Source of the DNA: Fallopia convolvulus
Taxonomy: Eukaryota > Streptophyta > Magnoliopsida > Caryophyllales > Polygonaceae
NCBI GenBank assembly: GCA_964016875.1
Contig: OZ024733.1
Coordinates: 25,649,324 to 25,713,323, forward strand
Direction: 5' to 3'
Length of the DNA stretch: 64,000 bases
Part shown: in pieces, positions 33,290 through 43,519 of the stretch
Layout: every line of letters begins with the position of its first letter
Position numbering within the stretch: the stretch's first letter is position 1
The notes under the pieces: generated by a model
Database searches by the model: none
What the model saw: the letters and a program-made list of their open reading frames with translations, nothing else
What the model was told of the DNA's origin: nothing
Made by a program: the position numbers and the translations under genes

Positions 33290-36200
33290 ATGGCCAACAA
33301 GCCAGACGAACCAGAAAGCGTAGAATGGGGGACGCTGGAAGAGCTCTTGCTAGCCTGCGCCATTCACCGTCACGGTATAGATTCCTGGGATTCCGTCGCC
33401 AAGGAGTTTCAGAAACGGAGTCCCGCCGCCTCCCACTCCTTCACCTCCCACAACTGTAAGCAAAAGTACTACGACCTCAAGCATCGCTTCGCCTCACAGA
33501 CCGACCCTGTCGGTGGCGCTGCGGCGGAAGACGGCGTCGGCGACACCATTCCCTGGCTGGATGAGTTACGGAGACGCAGAATCGTCGAATTAAAACGCGA
33601 TTTAGAGCGATTCGACCTATCGATCGGGTAAGTGACTTTTCGAACCTGAGCGATTAGCGTTCGAATGTTCGTTTTCTTTGTGTGATTTCTCTACGTCTTC
33701 GAATCTGACAACGTCTGTTTTTGTAGGTCCTTGCAATTGAAATTGAAGAGATTATCCGAGGAGCGTGAAAAGTTTTGGACGGAAAACGAAAGAAAATCTT
33801 CAGATCTACAAAAGCGAGAAAAAGGCAATGACCGGGACGAGGAGGAAGGAGACAAGCCGCCTCTTCTGGACGCCGAGGATCGAGCTCCGGCCGTTGATTC
33901 GGATCGAGAAAACCATTCGGTCAACGCTTCGGTTTCCTCGGAACAGAGGGGAGATAACTCGGCGGAGAACGGAGATGAGAGCGGTGGGAGAAAGAATCCG
34001 GCCGATTCGCCGGCTAATCCGGCCTGTGAGGACTCGATTAACGGAAGCTCCGAAACATCAGCCGTGGTAGAAGGACCGGCAGGATCGGTGAAGGCCGAAC
34101 CGGCGTGTTTCTCGCCAGAGTTGGTGGAATCAATCGCCGAGTCGAAACGCGGAGAGGAGGAAGAGGAACAAGAAAAGGTGAAAAGCGAAGTCCGAACCTC
34201 GGCGAGCGTGTCGGGGAAGAAAGGGCGGTGCGAAAGCGTCAAGCCTCAGCCGTTGGCTGATTTGCTTGACGTGATACGGCGTCACAAGTGCGGCTCAGTG
34301 TTTGAGCGGCGGCTTGATAGCCAGGTAAACATACATTTTATTTGTTATGCTTTTCTAAAAATTTTGGTAAATTTTAAATTACTACAGTAATACGGAGTAT
34401 ATCTTATTCTACGGAAATGGATAAGAAACACCATTTATATTTTATCAAATACAGAGATAAAGTTTTCAAAACTGGATTTTATTATTCTAGGAATACAAAA
34501 AAAGGGGGCTAATTTGTGCCGTATCAATTCTCTATGATGGATCGAGAGATGACCACAATTAAATGGAAGGGTATAATTGATTAATGACGTAGCGGGAATT
34601 AGAGTTGGAAGATGTGGGATTAGGACGAATTCGGGTGGTTGCGAAGGGCGGTGGTGATGGCGATTGGGGGGAAATTGGCCGGCCGGTATAATTACTGATT
34701 TACATGTTAATCTTAGTTTTAAAAAATACTCTGTACTAGTATATATATATTCTCGTACCTTGTACGGGTTTTATTTAAACAAAACATTAATAATAGAAAG
34801 TTTTTTAAAATTTCAATCTCGAGAAATAATCATATTTACACTAAATATAGAAATTTTTGAATAAATATATAAAATAAAAAAACTATAAGATTTGTCATAT
34901 ATCTTTTAAAATAATAAATATTTTATTAATATTATTAATTAAATTAATAGGCAAAACATGATATTTTAAATAATTATGAAAAGTAATAGATAAAAAGTAA
35001 GGTTTACAAATTAATTATATGTGAGATTCAACCAATTAAAATCTTCTTAATTAAATTTTAACCAATTATATTATTTTAATAGATATGGATCATATATCTT
35101 CCAAATATATATATGTAATCTTTTAATAAAGTGAAGGAGTAATCTATGTCTTTCAAATATAGTAAATATAATATATTTCTAAGTAATATTAGGAATATTA
35201 TCATTATAATATATAAGGATTGTAAATACTAAAAAAAATTAAGGACAAAGAGGTAAATGAAAAAAATTAAAACGACATAGTTAAGACGATGACACATAGG
35301 ATAGAGTGATTCGACTTTAGTTATAGTATATTGATTATGGTAAATAAAAACTTACATACAAATATGAATAGTTACTAGCTCATAAAATTTTTAGTAGTCA
35401 TATGAAAATTAACAAAATCTAGATAACATTAATAATAATTAGATCATTATTATATAAAATCTAGACATGGCATGCCAACCAAAGATGACGTTTAATCCTA
35501 AAATGACACCGCAGGAGTCGTCCAAGTACGATAACATGATCCGGCAGCATGTAGACCTTGCAACCATAAGAAAAAGGCTAGAAGAAGGCGTGTATTCAGA
35601 ATGCCACACAAAATTCTACCGAGATCTCCTACTCCTCGCCACCAACGCCACCCTCTTTTTCCCCGAAAGTGCCTCGGAGCATAACTCCGCCATTGAACTT
35701 CGACGACTTTTTTCAACCTATCTGCCCTTCAAGACAAAGGTAAAGAGCTCCTTTATTGATTCCCCTCTTCTCTTGAGGAGCCCTGTCATTGCGTGTCGTA
35801 AGAGAAGCTTGGTCGTGTTGAAGAAGCCGTCAAGCGGAGAGAATAAAAGGGATCAAATTGATGAGAAGCCTGAAGGGAACATTTCTCAGGCGGAGAAGCC
35901 CTCGTGGTTGAGCACAGTGACGAAGAAGCGCTCGAGGGAGCAGAGTTCTTTGGTTTCAAGAACCCAGGAAAACACCGAGGTCAAACAGAAGAAGAAGAAT
36001 GATGATGACGACAACAACAACCGCAATGTAGACACGAGTGGCGGTGGGAAGAAGAAGAGTGTGAGAAATTTCTTGAATAGAATACAGGGGAGCTCAATAG
36101 ACTCGTTGAACGGTAGGGGTAAGGGTAGAGGTAGCGGTAGCAGTGGCAAGAGCGAGGAGAAGGCAAAGGATAACAGGAAGTCTTCTTGTAAGGGATCGTC

Positions 36201-36426
36201 GCCTGTAAATGCGAAAGGGGAGGGGAAGCAAAAGGTGGGATCGTCGCCTGTAAATGCGAAGGGGGAGGGGAAGCGAAAGGTGGGATCCAACTGTGAAGAT
36301 TTAGAAAGGAATAATGGACGTCCACCTAAGAGAGCAGCAGCTGTGGTGGGCGTGGGGAAGAGGAGGGGAGATGGTGGCGGAGACAAGGGAGATGGAGGAC
36401 TGCCAAAGAAGCGGTCAAGGAAGTGA
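33290..36426 (+). CDS. SANT/Myb-like and bromodomain nuclear protein, 615 aa
   Basis: Exons 33290-33627, 33727-34324 and 35515-36426 (1848 nt), GT/AG junctions, phases consistent. Residues about 12-65 form a SANT/Myb-like domain (W13 and W33, ending KYYDLKHRF). A coiled coil follows at about 93-140 and then an acidic, Ser-rich linker. The bromodomain spans about 288-382, with GSVFERRLDSQ at the end of exon 2 and YDNMIRQHVDLATIRKRLEE at the start of exon 3. The usual acetyl-lysine Asn (YN) is replaced by FFP (360-362), so histone reading may be lost or changed. The C-terminus is Lys/Arg/Gly-rich with a tandem 15-residue repeat and probable nuclear signals. It resembles the Arabidopsis At3g60110/At2g44430 group (DNA-binding bromodomain proteins). 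The start is the first ATG of the conserved frame. Confidence 0.88.
34736..35334 (-). mobile_element. non-autonomous Helitron in intron 2 of the bromodomain gene
   Basis: On the minus strand it starts A|TCAATATACTATAACTAAAG (35334). It ends with the hairpin CCCGTACAAGGTACGAG, an AT spacer and CTAG|T (34736). It is 599 bp long and AT-rich, and lies antisense to the gene between exons 2 and 3. Confidence 0.7.
36193..36282 (+). repeat. 45-bp tandem duplication inside the coding sequence
   Basis: Two units (36193-36237 and 36238-36282) each encode GSSPVNAKGEGK(Q/R)KV. Only a few bases differ, so the duplication is recent. It adds basic residues to the C-terminal tail. Confidence 0.9.
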
Positions 36427-37084
36427 AGTGGTTGGCTTTTTTCTTGATCGGCTAATGTATGATCATAGGATGAGTAGAAGGAAATAGTGGGAGATTTGCC
36501 TTGTTGTGGAATCTGCATGGTGCAATGGAAGTGCTTTTGTATGTATCCCACCCTAACCCTATTGCCCGTAAGATTTCCCACCTTTTGATAGATTTGGTTA
36601 ACTTTCCATGATTTCAATTTTCATCCAATTTGAGGTTTGAATTGTGAAAAGGGCCCATTAAGGCGCCGCAAGTTTTAAGAACAACTTGGATTATGAGCTT
36701 TAAAAATTGATAGGCCCAAAAATGGTCCGCTAGAGAACTCCAGCTCTTAAAGCGCGCTCTGGAGTAGAGATGACCCAAATTAAGAACACTTAAAAATTGG
36801 AAAATAAATCAGACATATGGCTTTACTACACTTTACTTATTAAAAAGTAATTTTACAAAATAGTATACTTTTCGCATTACCAGAGCAAAAAAATAATTAT
36901 TACTCACGCATTTCTAGGTATAAAAGTATGTTTTTTTTTTTCAAAAATTGCTTTAAAATAAGCAACTATAGTCTTAGTGGTTCTCCACAAACTCGGCTAA
37001 TGCACTCATTCCATGCGAGCATAGCATGCCGGACTTCGTCGGAGTGTACATTTAATTGGATATGAAAATTAGATGTAAGCCCAA
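36427..37084. other. 3' flank of the bromodomain gene
   Basis: Should hold the 3' UTR. No strong poly(A) signal was identified. AT-rich, nothing else recognised. Confidence 0.35.
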
Positions 37085-37910
37085 AAATAAGAATGTTTTA
37101 ATGGAAAATATATATGCAGGGACTACCGACCAAAGACAAACTCCTTTAGAGAAATGCCGCAGTGACTTCCAAATGTCCTTTATGTCAGCATACAGTGGAA
37201 ACATCTAAACACATTTTGTTGCAATGCCCGTTCACTTTAAAAACTTTATATAGAATTGATCCAATGATTGTAGACGCAATTGACCGATTTAAGAACAGAC
37301 TTAGACACCTTAGCTTGTATACAAAAGCTGAAAGATCAAATAAATACTACGAAATTTAATGAATTGGTTATAGGATGGTGGAGTATCTAGTATTTCAAGA
37401 ATAGAGCAACTTTTAATCAAACTAGTGAAGGACCATCCATGACCATAGACGAATTCATAGTACAAGCAGAAGCAAGATGGATTCGTAAAGAATAATTTTG
37501 ATGGGTCAAAGAAAGATACATGGATGGTCATTAGAGACCATAAAGGTCAAATTATAACGATGAATGCTGTTGTAGATAAATTTTGGGATATCATCCAAGC
37601 AGAAGCAAGAGGAATGTACGAAGGCGTTTGTTAAGCTAGAAAAAGAAATCTACCAAAAATTATAATCGAAGGTGATTGTCTAATAGTGATAAATGCCTTA
37701 AAGGGTAGCAAATCCCGCCCCTGGAAAATAGAAATGATGATCTCAGATACTTTGATTCTCCTACAGTCCTTTGAAGTAGTCAGATTTGTACATGAACCTC
37801 GTGACGGTAACAAAGTGACGGATTTGATTAGCGGACTACGTCACTTCAGTAGTTTCCCACAAATTCAGACCCATTCAAAACTACGAGTCCTCCTCTATAA
37901 GGATGCGTAG
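37085..37910 (+). mobile_element. LINE fragment: zf-RVT and RNase H region, dead
   Basis: 37165-37230 encodes CPLCQHTVETSKHILLQCPF, the zinc-binding reverse-transcriptase module (zf-RVT) of plant LINEs. 37670-37900 encodes IIIEGDCLIVINALKGSKSR and VRFVHEPRDGNKVTDLISG, the RNase H tail. Frames change and stops occur between them. Confidence 0.75.
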
Positions 37911-38836
37911 GCTGACTTCAAGTCAACCTAGCTCTTATATTTCTTATAAAAATCGACAAGACGTGCCTAGTGCATATAGAGTGCCGGGGTTAATTTAATT
38001 AGGACTTAGAGAAGTCGATCTGAGGTTGGTGACTTTAATTAAAAAAAAACATACTAAAATCCTCGAAAAACTGGGTTAATCGACCATTTATTATTAATCT
38101 AAAGTGGATGATGGTAATAGTAGGAGTAATTGAATTGAGGACCGGTTCACCAATCAATTTAAAAATATATATGGAGATGCGTGAGACGAGGTGGAAGGAT
38201 TCCCCGTGTTGGGGTCAAGATAACGCATTGTGGTGGGCAGTGGCGGATCCGGGGAGCTTGAGGGAGGCGGCCGCCCCCTCTTCCCCCCTGAGCCGCTAGT
38301 ATATCGAAGATGTCCTTGGATTTTTTGGCCGGCAGCCCCTATAAGGGACCTATCTCTAGTATTTTTACTTACCCGGATACTTGTTTATTCCGCTGCGTGT
38401 GGGAACTGTTCGATACAGTTTCTTAATTTCGACTAACCTACAATCCAACATATATATAGTAGATTATCTTTCAATTCGGTTATGGAAAGATAATATATTT
38501 CTAATCATACAAAAATTATTCTAAGCAATAAAAGAAATTACAACATGATATGACTTAGGGCTTAAGGTAATATCGATGTCCTATCTTAACTGAGAAGATA
38601 CTATCTATAATTAAACATATCTCAATCAAATGTTCAATATCATATGTATCTTCAAGATCTTCTACGCTGCCTTTCATTCACGTCGGGGATGTGACTCACA
38701 TTGGCGAATCTTTTTGCAGACTCGAGGTCGGCCACTTGACTTGCATTTGAAACCATCAAAACCAAAGCTTTACTTTTCTAACACACATTTATTATGATAA
38801 TGAAAGAATATATTTTGTAATTATATTTGTTAATAA
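37911..38836. other. spacer, with one hAT-like terminus
   Basis: GGCAGTGGCGGATCCGGGGA near 38236 is like the start of a common hAT-type repeat, followed by a GC-rich piece. No opposite end was found. The remainder is AT-rich. Confidence 0.3.
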
Positions 38837-38960
38837 TCTACTATATATATATAAAACCAATAAGGTTTGGAGCCTCCACGTTGCGCCACCTCATCATTGT
38901 CCACGTGTCGTTCCAAGAATGTGCCACGTAGGATTTGCCACGTGTCTTCACCATATTAAT
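38837..38960 (+). mobile_element. Helitron-like 5' end, plus strand
   Basis: A|TCTACTATATATATATAAAA followed by a GC-richer block with repeated CCACGTGTC/GCCACGT motifs. It looks like a Helitron 5' terminus, but no matching hairpin plus CTRR end was found downstream. Confidence 0.35.
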
Positions 38961-39329
38961 CCATATATTTTATTTTAAATTATAATTTTTGGTTTGATAA
39001 TATCCTAACAAAATCTAAAAGATAATTTTTTTTATCTGATGATACACTTGAAAAATAAAAGAAAATATAATACCAAAATGGAGAAAATATTATCAAACAA
39101 AAATATAGAATATTGAATATAATATCTAAGGAAAAAAATAAAAAAGTATTTAAACATATTTTTTCAATTGATCCTAACAACCATATTAGATAATCTACCC
39201 AAAAAAGTCTCTCCTAGATAAATACACTAACTATGTATTGAATACGATCAAAATCAACAAACTATAATTTTGAGTATTATAATTTTTAATTAATTATTTT
39301 ATGATCTATTGGAAACAAAAATATAAAAT

Positions 39330-39571
39330 ATGGAATATAATATCTAAGGGAACATAAAAAAATATTTAAACATGTTTGATAATATCCATGATATTTTTGA
39401 ACACTATTTTACATAATGTTCGAATCCATATAGAGAAGGTATGGTAAAATATGAAATATAATATCTAAGGTAAAAATAAAAAAAATATTTAAACAAGTTT
39501 GATAATATCCACGATATTTTTTAACACTATTTTACACAATGTTTGAATCCATATAGGCAAGGTATGGTTAG
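39330..39571. repeat. 121-bp tandem duplication
   Basis: Copies at 39330-39450 and 39451-39571 share ATATAATATCTAAGG, TTTGATAATATCCA and GAATCCATATAG blocks. A third, partial copy starts near 39113. The Pack-MULE inserted just after the second copy. Confidence 0.75.
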
Positions 39572-39829
39572 AATTTATACCCAATTTTTGGCCGAATACA
39601 TAGATAGACCCCTGAACTTATAACTTTTGTTCGCTCAGACCCCCTAACTAAAAAACTTATTTTTTAACCCGCTAACTTTACACTTTTGTTCTATTAAGCA
39701 CTTTCTTGAGAAAGTGATGTACACGCTCGGTGACATGTTGCCACATAAGATGTATTTTGATGACATGTAAGCCACATGAGCACTTTTTTTTATGACTAGA
39801 TGCCTAATAAGCCACATATTTCACTTTTA

Positions 39830-40396
39830 AATTTTTTTGGAGCAATATTCTAATTTCTAACAGACTATCCATATTCCAGATCTGAGATTCATGAGAAAAA
39901 AATTTCCAGATCTGAGATTCGGGAGCAAATTTTTTTTGGAGCAATCTCCACATAAGCTTGTTCAGATTTGAGATTCCAAGAGTCGATTTTAAACAACCAC
40001 AATTTTTTTGGAGCAATCGGAATTGGGGCTTTTTCTCAATCGAGCCGCTCTTCAAATCGAGCTCAATCGAGCCCAGATCGGCCGATTGGGTCGAAACGAC
40101 GCCACTCAGATCCAAGCCCACATGGTTTCTGCTCACGTCGTTGAACTCCACGTCCATCTGAGTGTCGAATTCGACGGGTCTGCAAGCCGAGGAGTCTGCC
40201 GGTGCCGTCGGCGGAGTTTTCATCGGGGAGATTAGGAAGGCGAGGCCGCCGCCGATGGAGGAATGGTATGGGCTAGAGATGGAGAAGGAGAAGAAGGTGG
40301 AGAAGCTCGCCGGAGAATCGGTTCCCGGTCGCCGATGGAGGAACGCTAGGGTTAGGGTTTTTTAATTTCCCCGATTTTGTTTGTTCTCATGAGAAA
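39830..40396. other. second captured segment in the Pack-MULE, origin unknown
   Basis: GC-richer DNA with GAGCAATC, CAATCGAGCC and a CTAGGGTTAGGGTTTTT (telo-box-like) end at 40347-40363, as in plant 5' UTRs. A plus-strand frame (40252-40362) begins MEEWYGLEMEKEKKVEKLAG. It looks like a captured 5' end of another gene, or the leader of the same donor gene. Confidence 0.35.
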
Positions 40397-40777
40397 TTGG
40401 ATGTTGCTAGCAAATATAGCAGATCTGGTCCATCATCAATTTCTAGTGAAAACTTTTGTAGCTCTGAGGTAAATTTACAAGGATTTGAAAACATTCTAGT
40501 GTTGGTAATGGAGAGCTTCAACTCCATGAGGGTTCTGGATTCAGATTCAATCCAATCCGTGAAGCTGAAGATTCAGACTTAAAAGGGTTTGTGGTGAAGA
40601 ATCAGAAGTTGGTATGTGATGGGAGGGAGCTTTCTCATAGCAACTCTGTTCTTCGAGATTATGGTGTCTCAGATGGGTTCTTAGGCTTTCTGATCTCCAA
40701 GAGATTAAGGTGAAGATTGTTTGTGGGAAAGAGCATACGTTTCATGTTGAGAGGTGTAGGAATGTTGGTTTTGTCCT
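40397..40777 (+). pseudogene. captured fragment of a phosphatidylinositol 4-kinase gamma (ubiquitin-like domain)
   Basis: Three short reading frames in series give VNLQGFENILVLV, RVLDSDSIQSVKLKIQ, then KGFVVKNQKLVCDGRELSH and LRDYGVSDG, then LSDLQEIKVKIVCGKEHTF and HVERCRNVGFV. Order and spacing match the N-terminal ubiquitin-like region of plant PI4K-gamma proteins (UBDK-gamma, such as Arabidopsis PI4Kg4), recalled from family knowledge. Frameshifts lie near 40580 and 40690, and no kinase domain follows. It lies wholly inside the Pack-MULE, so it was copied from a gene elsewhere and is not functional as a kinase. Confidence 0.75.
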
Positions 40778-41170
40778 GAACAATTGTATAATGAAGAGCT
40801 TCAACATTTTGATGTTGGTAATGAAGAACAAATCATTATTGTCTAATCCAGAGCTTCAACTCAGGGAGATGAACAAATCACAGTAGATTTATTTCATAAA
40901 TATGAGAGGAAAAAAATAGAAAATTTATTTCATTATTATGTAATTTTATATTATTCTTTTAATTAAAATCCATGTCAGGGTTTTTTTTGCAAGATAACTC
41001 GCACATCACTCGAGTAGCATGCACGCGTGTGGCCAGATCAGCAAAAAGGGCTCAATGGAACAAAAGGTGTAAAGTTGAGGGGTTAAAAAATAGGTTTTTT
41101 AGTTGAGGGGTCTGAGCGAACAAAAGTTGTAAGTTCAGGGGTCTATCTGTGTATTCAGCCCCCAATTTTT

Positions 41171-43519
41171 GTGACGACTACATAAAGCATGGAAATTTTA
41201 TCTCCACTTGCTCTTTCTGGTCGTGGACAACATCAATGCACCACATCTTAGAAAATATAGTTACCAATTACCATACTTTCGTCTCCAACATGGAAATACT
41301 CTAATTTTCACGACCATAGGACATCTTTTTGTATCACGCATAACGATATACCTTATTTGAGAATATATTTTCCATGACTGTTTTCTTTTTATACAATAGT
41401 ATACTTAAAAATAAAGGAAAGTATAATACGAAATTGTAGAAGATATTATCAAATCAATATCTATCTATCTATTACTAATAACTAAAGCTGAAACAATTTT
41501 TGCTAACACATTGCGTCACATCACCCCTTTATTAAAATAATATTTTTTATAGTTAATTATGCAAAAAAGTTATCTCCAAGTAAACATAAAGATAAAATAA
41601 TATTTGTAAAAGTTTATCTCCAAATAAACATAAAGATAAAATAATATTAGTATATTTTACCAATATAAACAAAAAAGGACATTATATTTATCATATTTTT
41701 AAAAGATAAATTAAAAAAATATAAGAAAAAATATGTACATGTGGTCACATATATATCTTTGAAATAAAAATAGTCATATAAATGATAATATCTTTGCATA
41801 TCTATCTATCTATAACTATATATTAAAGCCGAACCTTTTCAAGCCAAATTTAGATAACAAAATTAAAAATTTGAATTTAATTAAAAATAAAAAAATTATT
41901 TAATATTTATCCTTTTATCTATTTATGTAAAAGATTTATCTTAAATCAAATTTAGATAACAAAATTAAAATTTTTAAATATGTATATAATTACTTGCCTG
42001 AATTTAATTTTGATAATAAATTTTTATTATCTTTTCCTTAATTTCCCTTTTGAATTATTTATGTTAATATAAAAGTTTTTTTTTATCTATAAAAAGTTCT
42101 ATTTCAGTCATATATTTTTATTTTTTCTTATTAATTATCTTTTTAACTTTTTATTGAAAAGATTTTTAATGATTTGAATTTGATTAAAAAAATTATAAGA
42201 ATTTAAATTATTTTTGGCTTTTTAATTATTTTTGTAAAACATTTATAAATTTTAATGATTCTAACTAAAATAATTTTTATTTATACTTTTTCATAAATAA
42301 ATCATTAAGCTATCAAACTTATATTGGACTCACCTTAACAACTTTGGTTGTGCCTCACATTATATTGACTCACCGTAATTATTTTTCTAATAAATATGTT
42401 ATTTTTATTTTTTTAAAATTAAAATATTATTCATTAAATAAATTAAGTATTAAATCAATATAGTTGTGCACGACACAACGAGTATAACGAGTTAAACATA
42501 TTTATGAAATATTGTCAAGGAAAAAGAGTAATGTAGATTATTTTATCTTAATAATCTATGTTTATTTTCAATTTCAAACTTAATAATCTAGATTGAATTT
42601 GTTTTATTTGATTTCAAAAAGAAAATATTTTTTATACATATTATAGGCAATAGATTTCTTACATTAAATTTTATAATATATTTTTTATTAATATTTTTTT
42701 ACAATATATCTAAAAAATATCATTTCATAGTTGTGTAGGGTACGACGGGTGCAACAATAAGTAGACCAATTTCTTCTTTGTTTTTTTTTGGTCGAGATAG
42801 TAGTAGTAGGCCAATTTCTCACTATAAGGTAAGTGAAGTAACCAGTTTCGTCCATACATAAATCGAAAGTACTCCACCATTTGATGAAAGATGGTGGAAA
42901 CTTGATTCCGATTGGGCATCGATTGTGTCTACAAATTGGGTTTTCCAAAATAAAGACGAGGGCCCAAATCCGTAGTGCAGACTTGTTACTACTGGCCAAG
43001 CCCAACAATTTCTTCTAATCAGAGAATCAATATGAGCAGTATATAAAAAAAGTTCACATCAAAAACTCTTAATTAAGACTTACAAACACCTTTTAAAAAA
43101 ATAGATTTAGGGTCTGTTCGGTGTTGCAATCATTATAAGAGATTATAAGATAAGCCTGATTATAAGATAAAGCTAGCTAGCACTCCCTGATAATAATCTA
43201 ATTAAGCCAATAGAAGAAAGATAACCAAAATCAATTGATCTATATGTTGATATAGTCAAAATATTATTGGATTGTATATATCCTATATGGGTATGCAGAT
43301 TTGTCACAATCAAGCCAGTAGAAGAGAGGGCACATGGATCCCAGAATTCAAAAGGAATGAGCTGCCTTACCCAACTTTGGGCCCCTCAAGCAGTCAATCT
43401 CTTCTTCATCTATATCTCCCTTCCCTTCCCTTCCCTACAATTACGTGGGGGCAGTTGGCCGGTTAATTCATTCACAGGATCAAATGTAGAAAATTTTGTC
43501 TAAGTGCAATATATATATA
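41171..43519. other. AT-rich region with Helitron-like 5' ends
   Basis: No gene is supported. TCTATCTATCTATTACTAAT at about 41460 and TCTATCTATCTATAACTATA at about 41804 are followed by AAAGCTGAA and AAAGCCGAA, like related Helitron 5' ends. GTTGTGCACGACACAAC (42464-42480) is a hairpin of the kind seen near Helitron 3' ends, but lacks CTRR. GGTCTGTTCGGTGTTGCAAT at 43112 may be one MITE end. Confidence 0.35.

Larger units (their letters stand above)
39590..41160. mobile_element. Pack-MULE (Mutator-like, long inverted repeats) carrying gene fragments
   Basis: The terminal inverted repeats are about 105-110 bp (39590-39697 and 41053-41160), roughly 85-90% alike. They begin GGCCGAATACATAGATAGAC and, complemented on the right, GGCTGAATACACAGATAGAC. 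The direct repeat CCCAATTTTT flanks both sides (39580-39589 and 41161-41170), fitting the 9-10 bp Mutator target duplication. There is no transposase. The 1.3-kb interior has non-repetitive, GC-richer DNA and a recognisable piece of a kinase gene. Confidence 0.88.

Noticed and set aside
33691..34242. 183-residue minus-strand open frame opposite exon 2
   Set aside because: Shadow frame of a biased, acidic exon; the plus strand has splice sites and homology.
35886..36617. 243-residue minus-strand open frame opposite the bromodomain gene exon 3
   Set aside because: Ser/Pro/Leu-rich shadow of the Lys/Gly-rich tail; no family likeness and no promoter context.
42464..42495. Helitron 3' terminus
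   Set aside because: A GTTGTG...CACAAC hairpin is present, but it is not followed by CTRR and T at the right distance.
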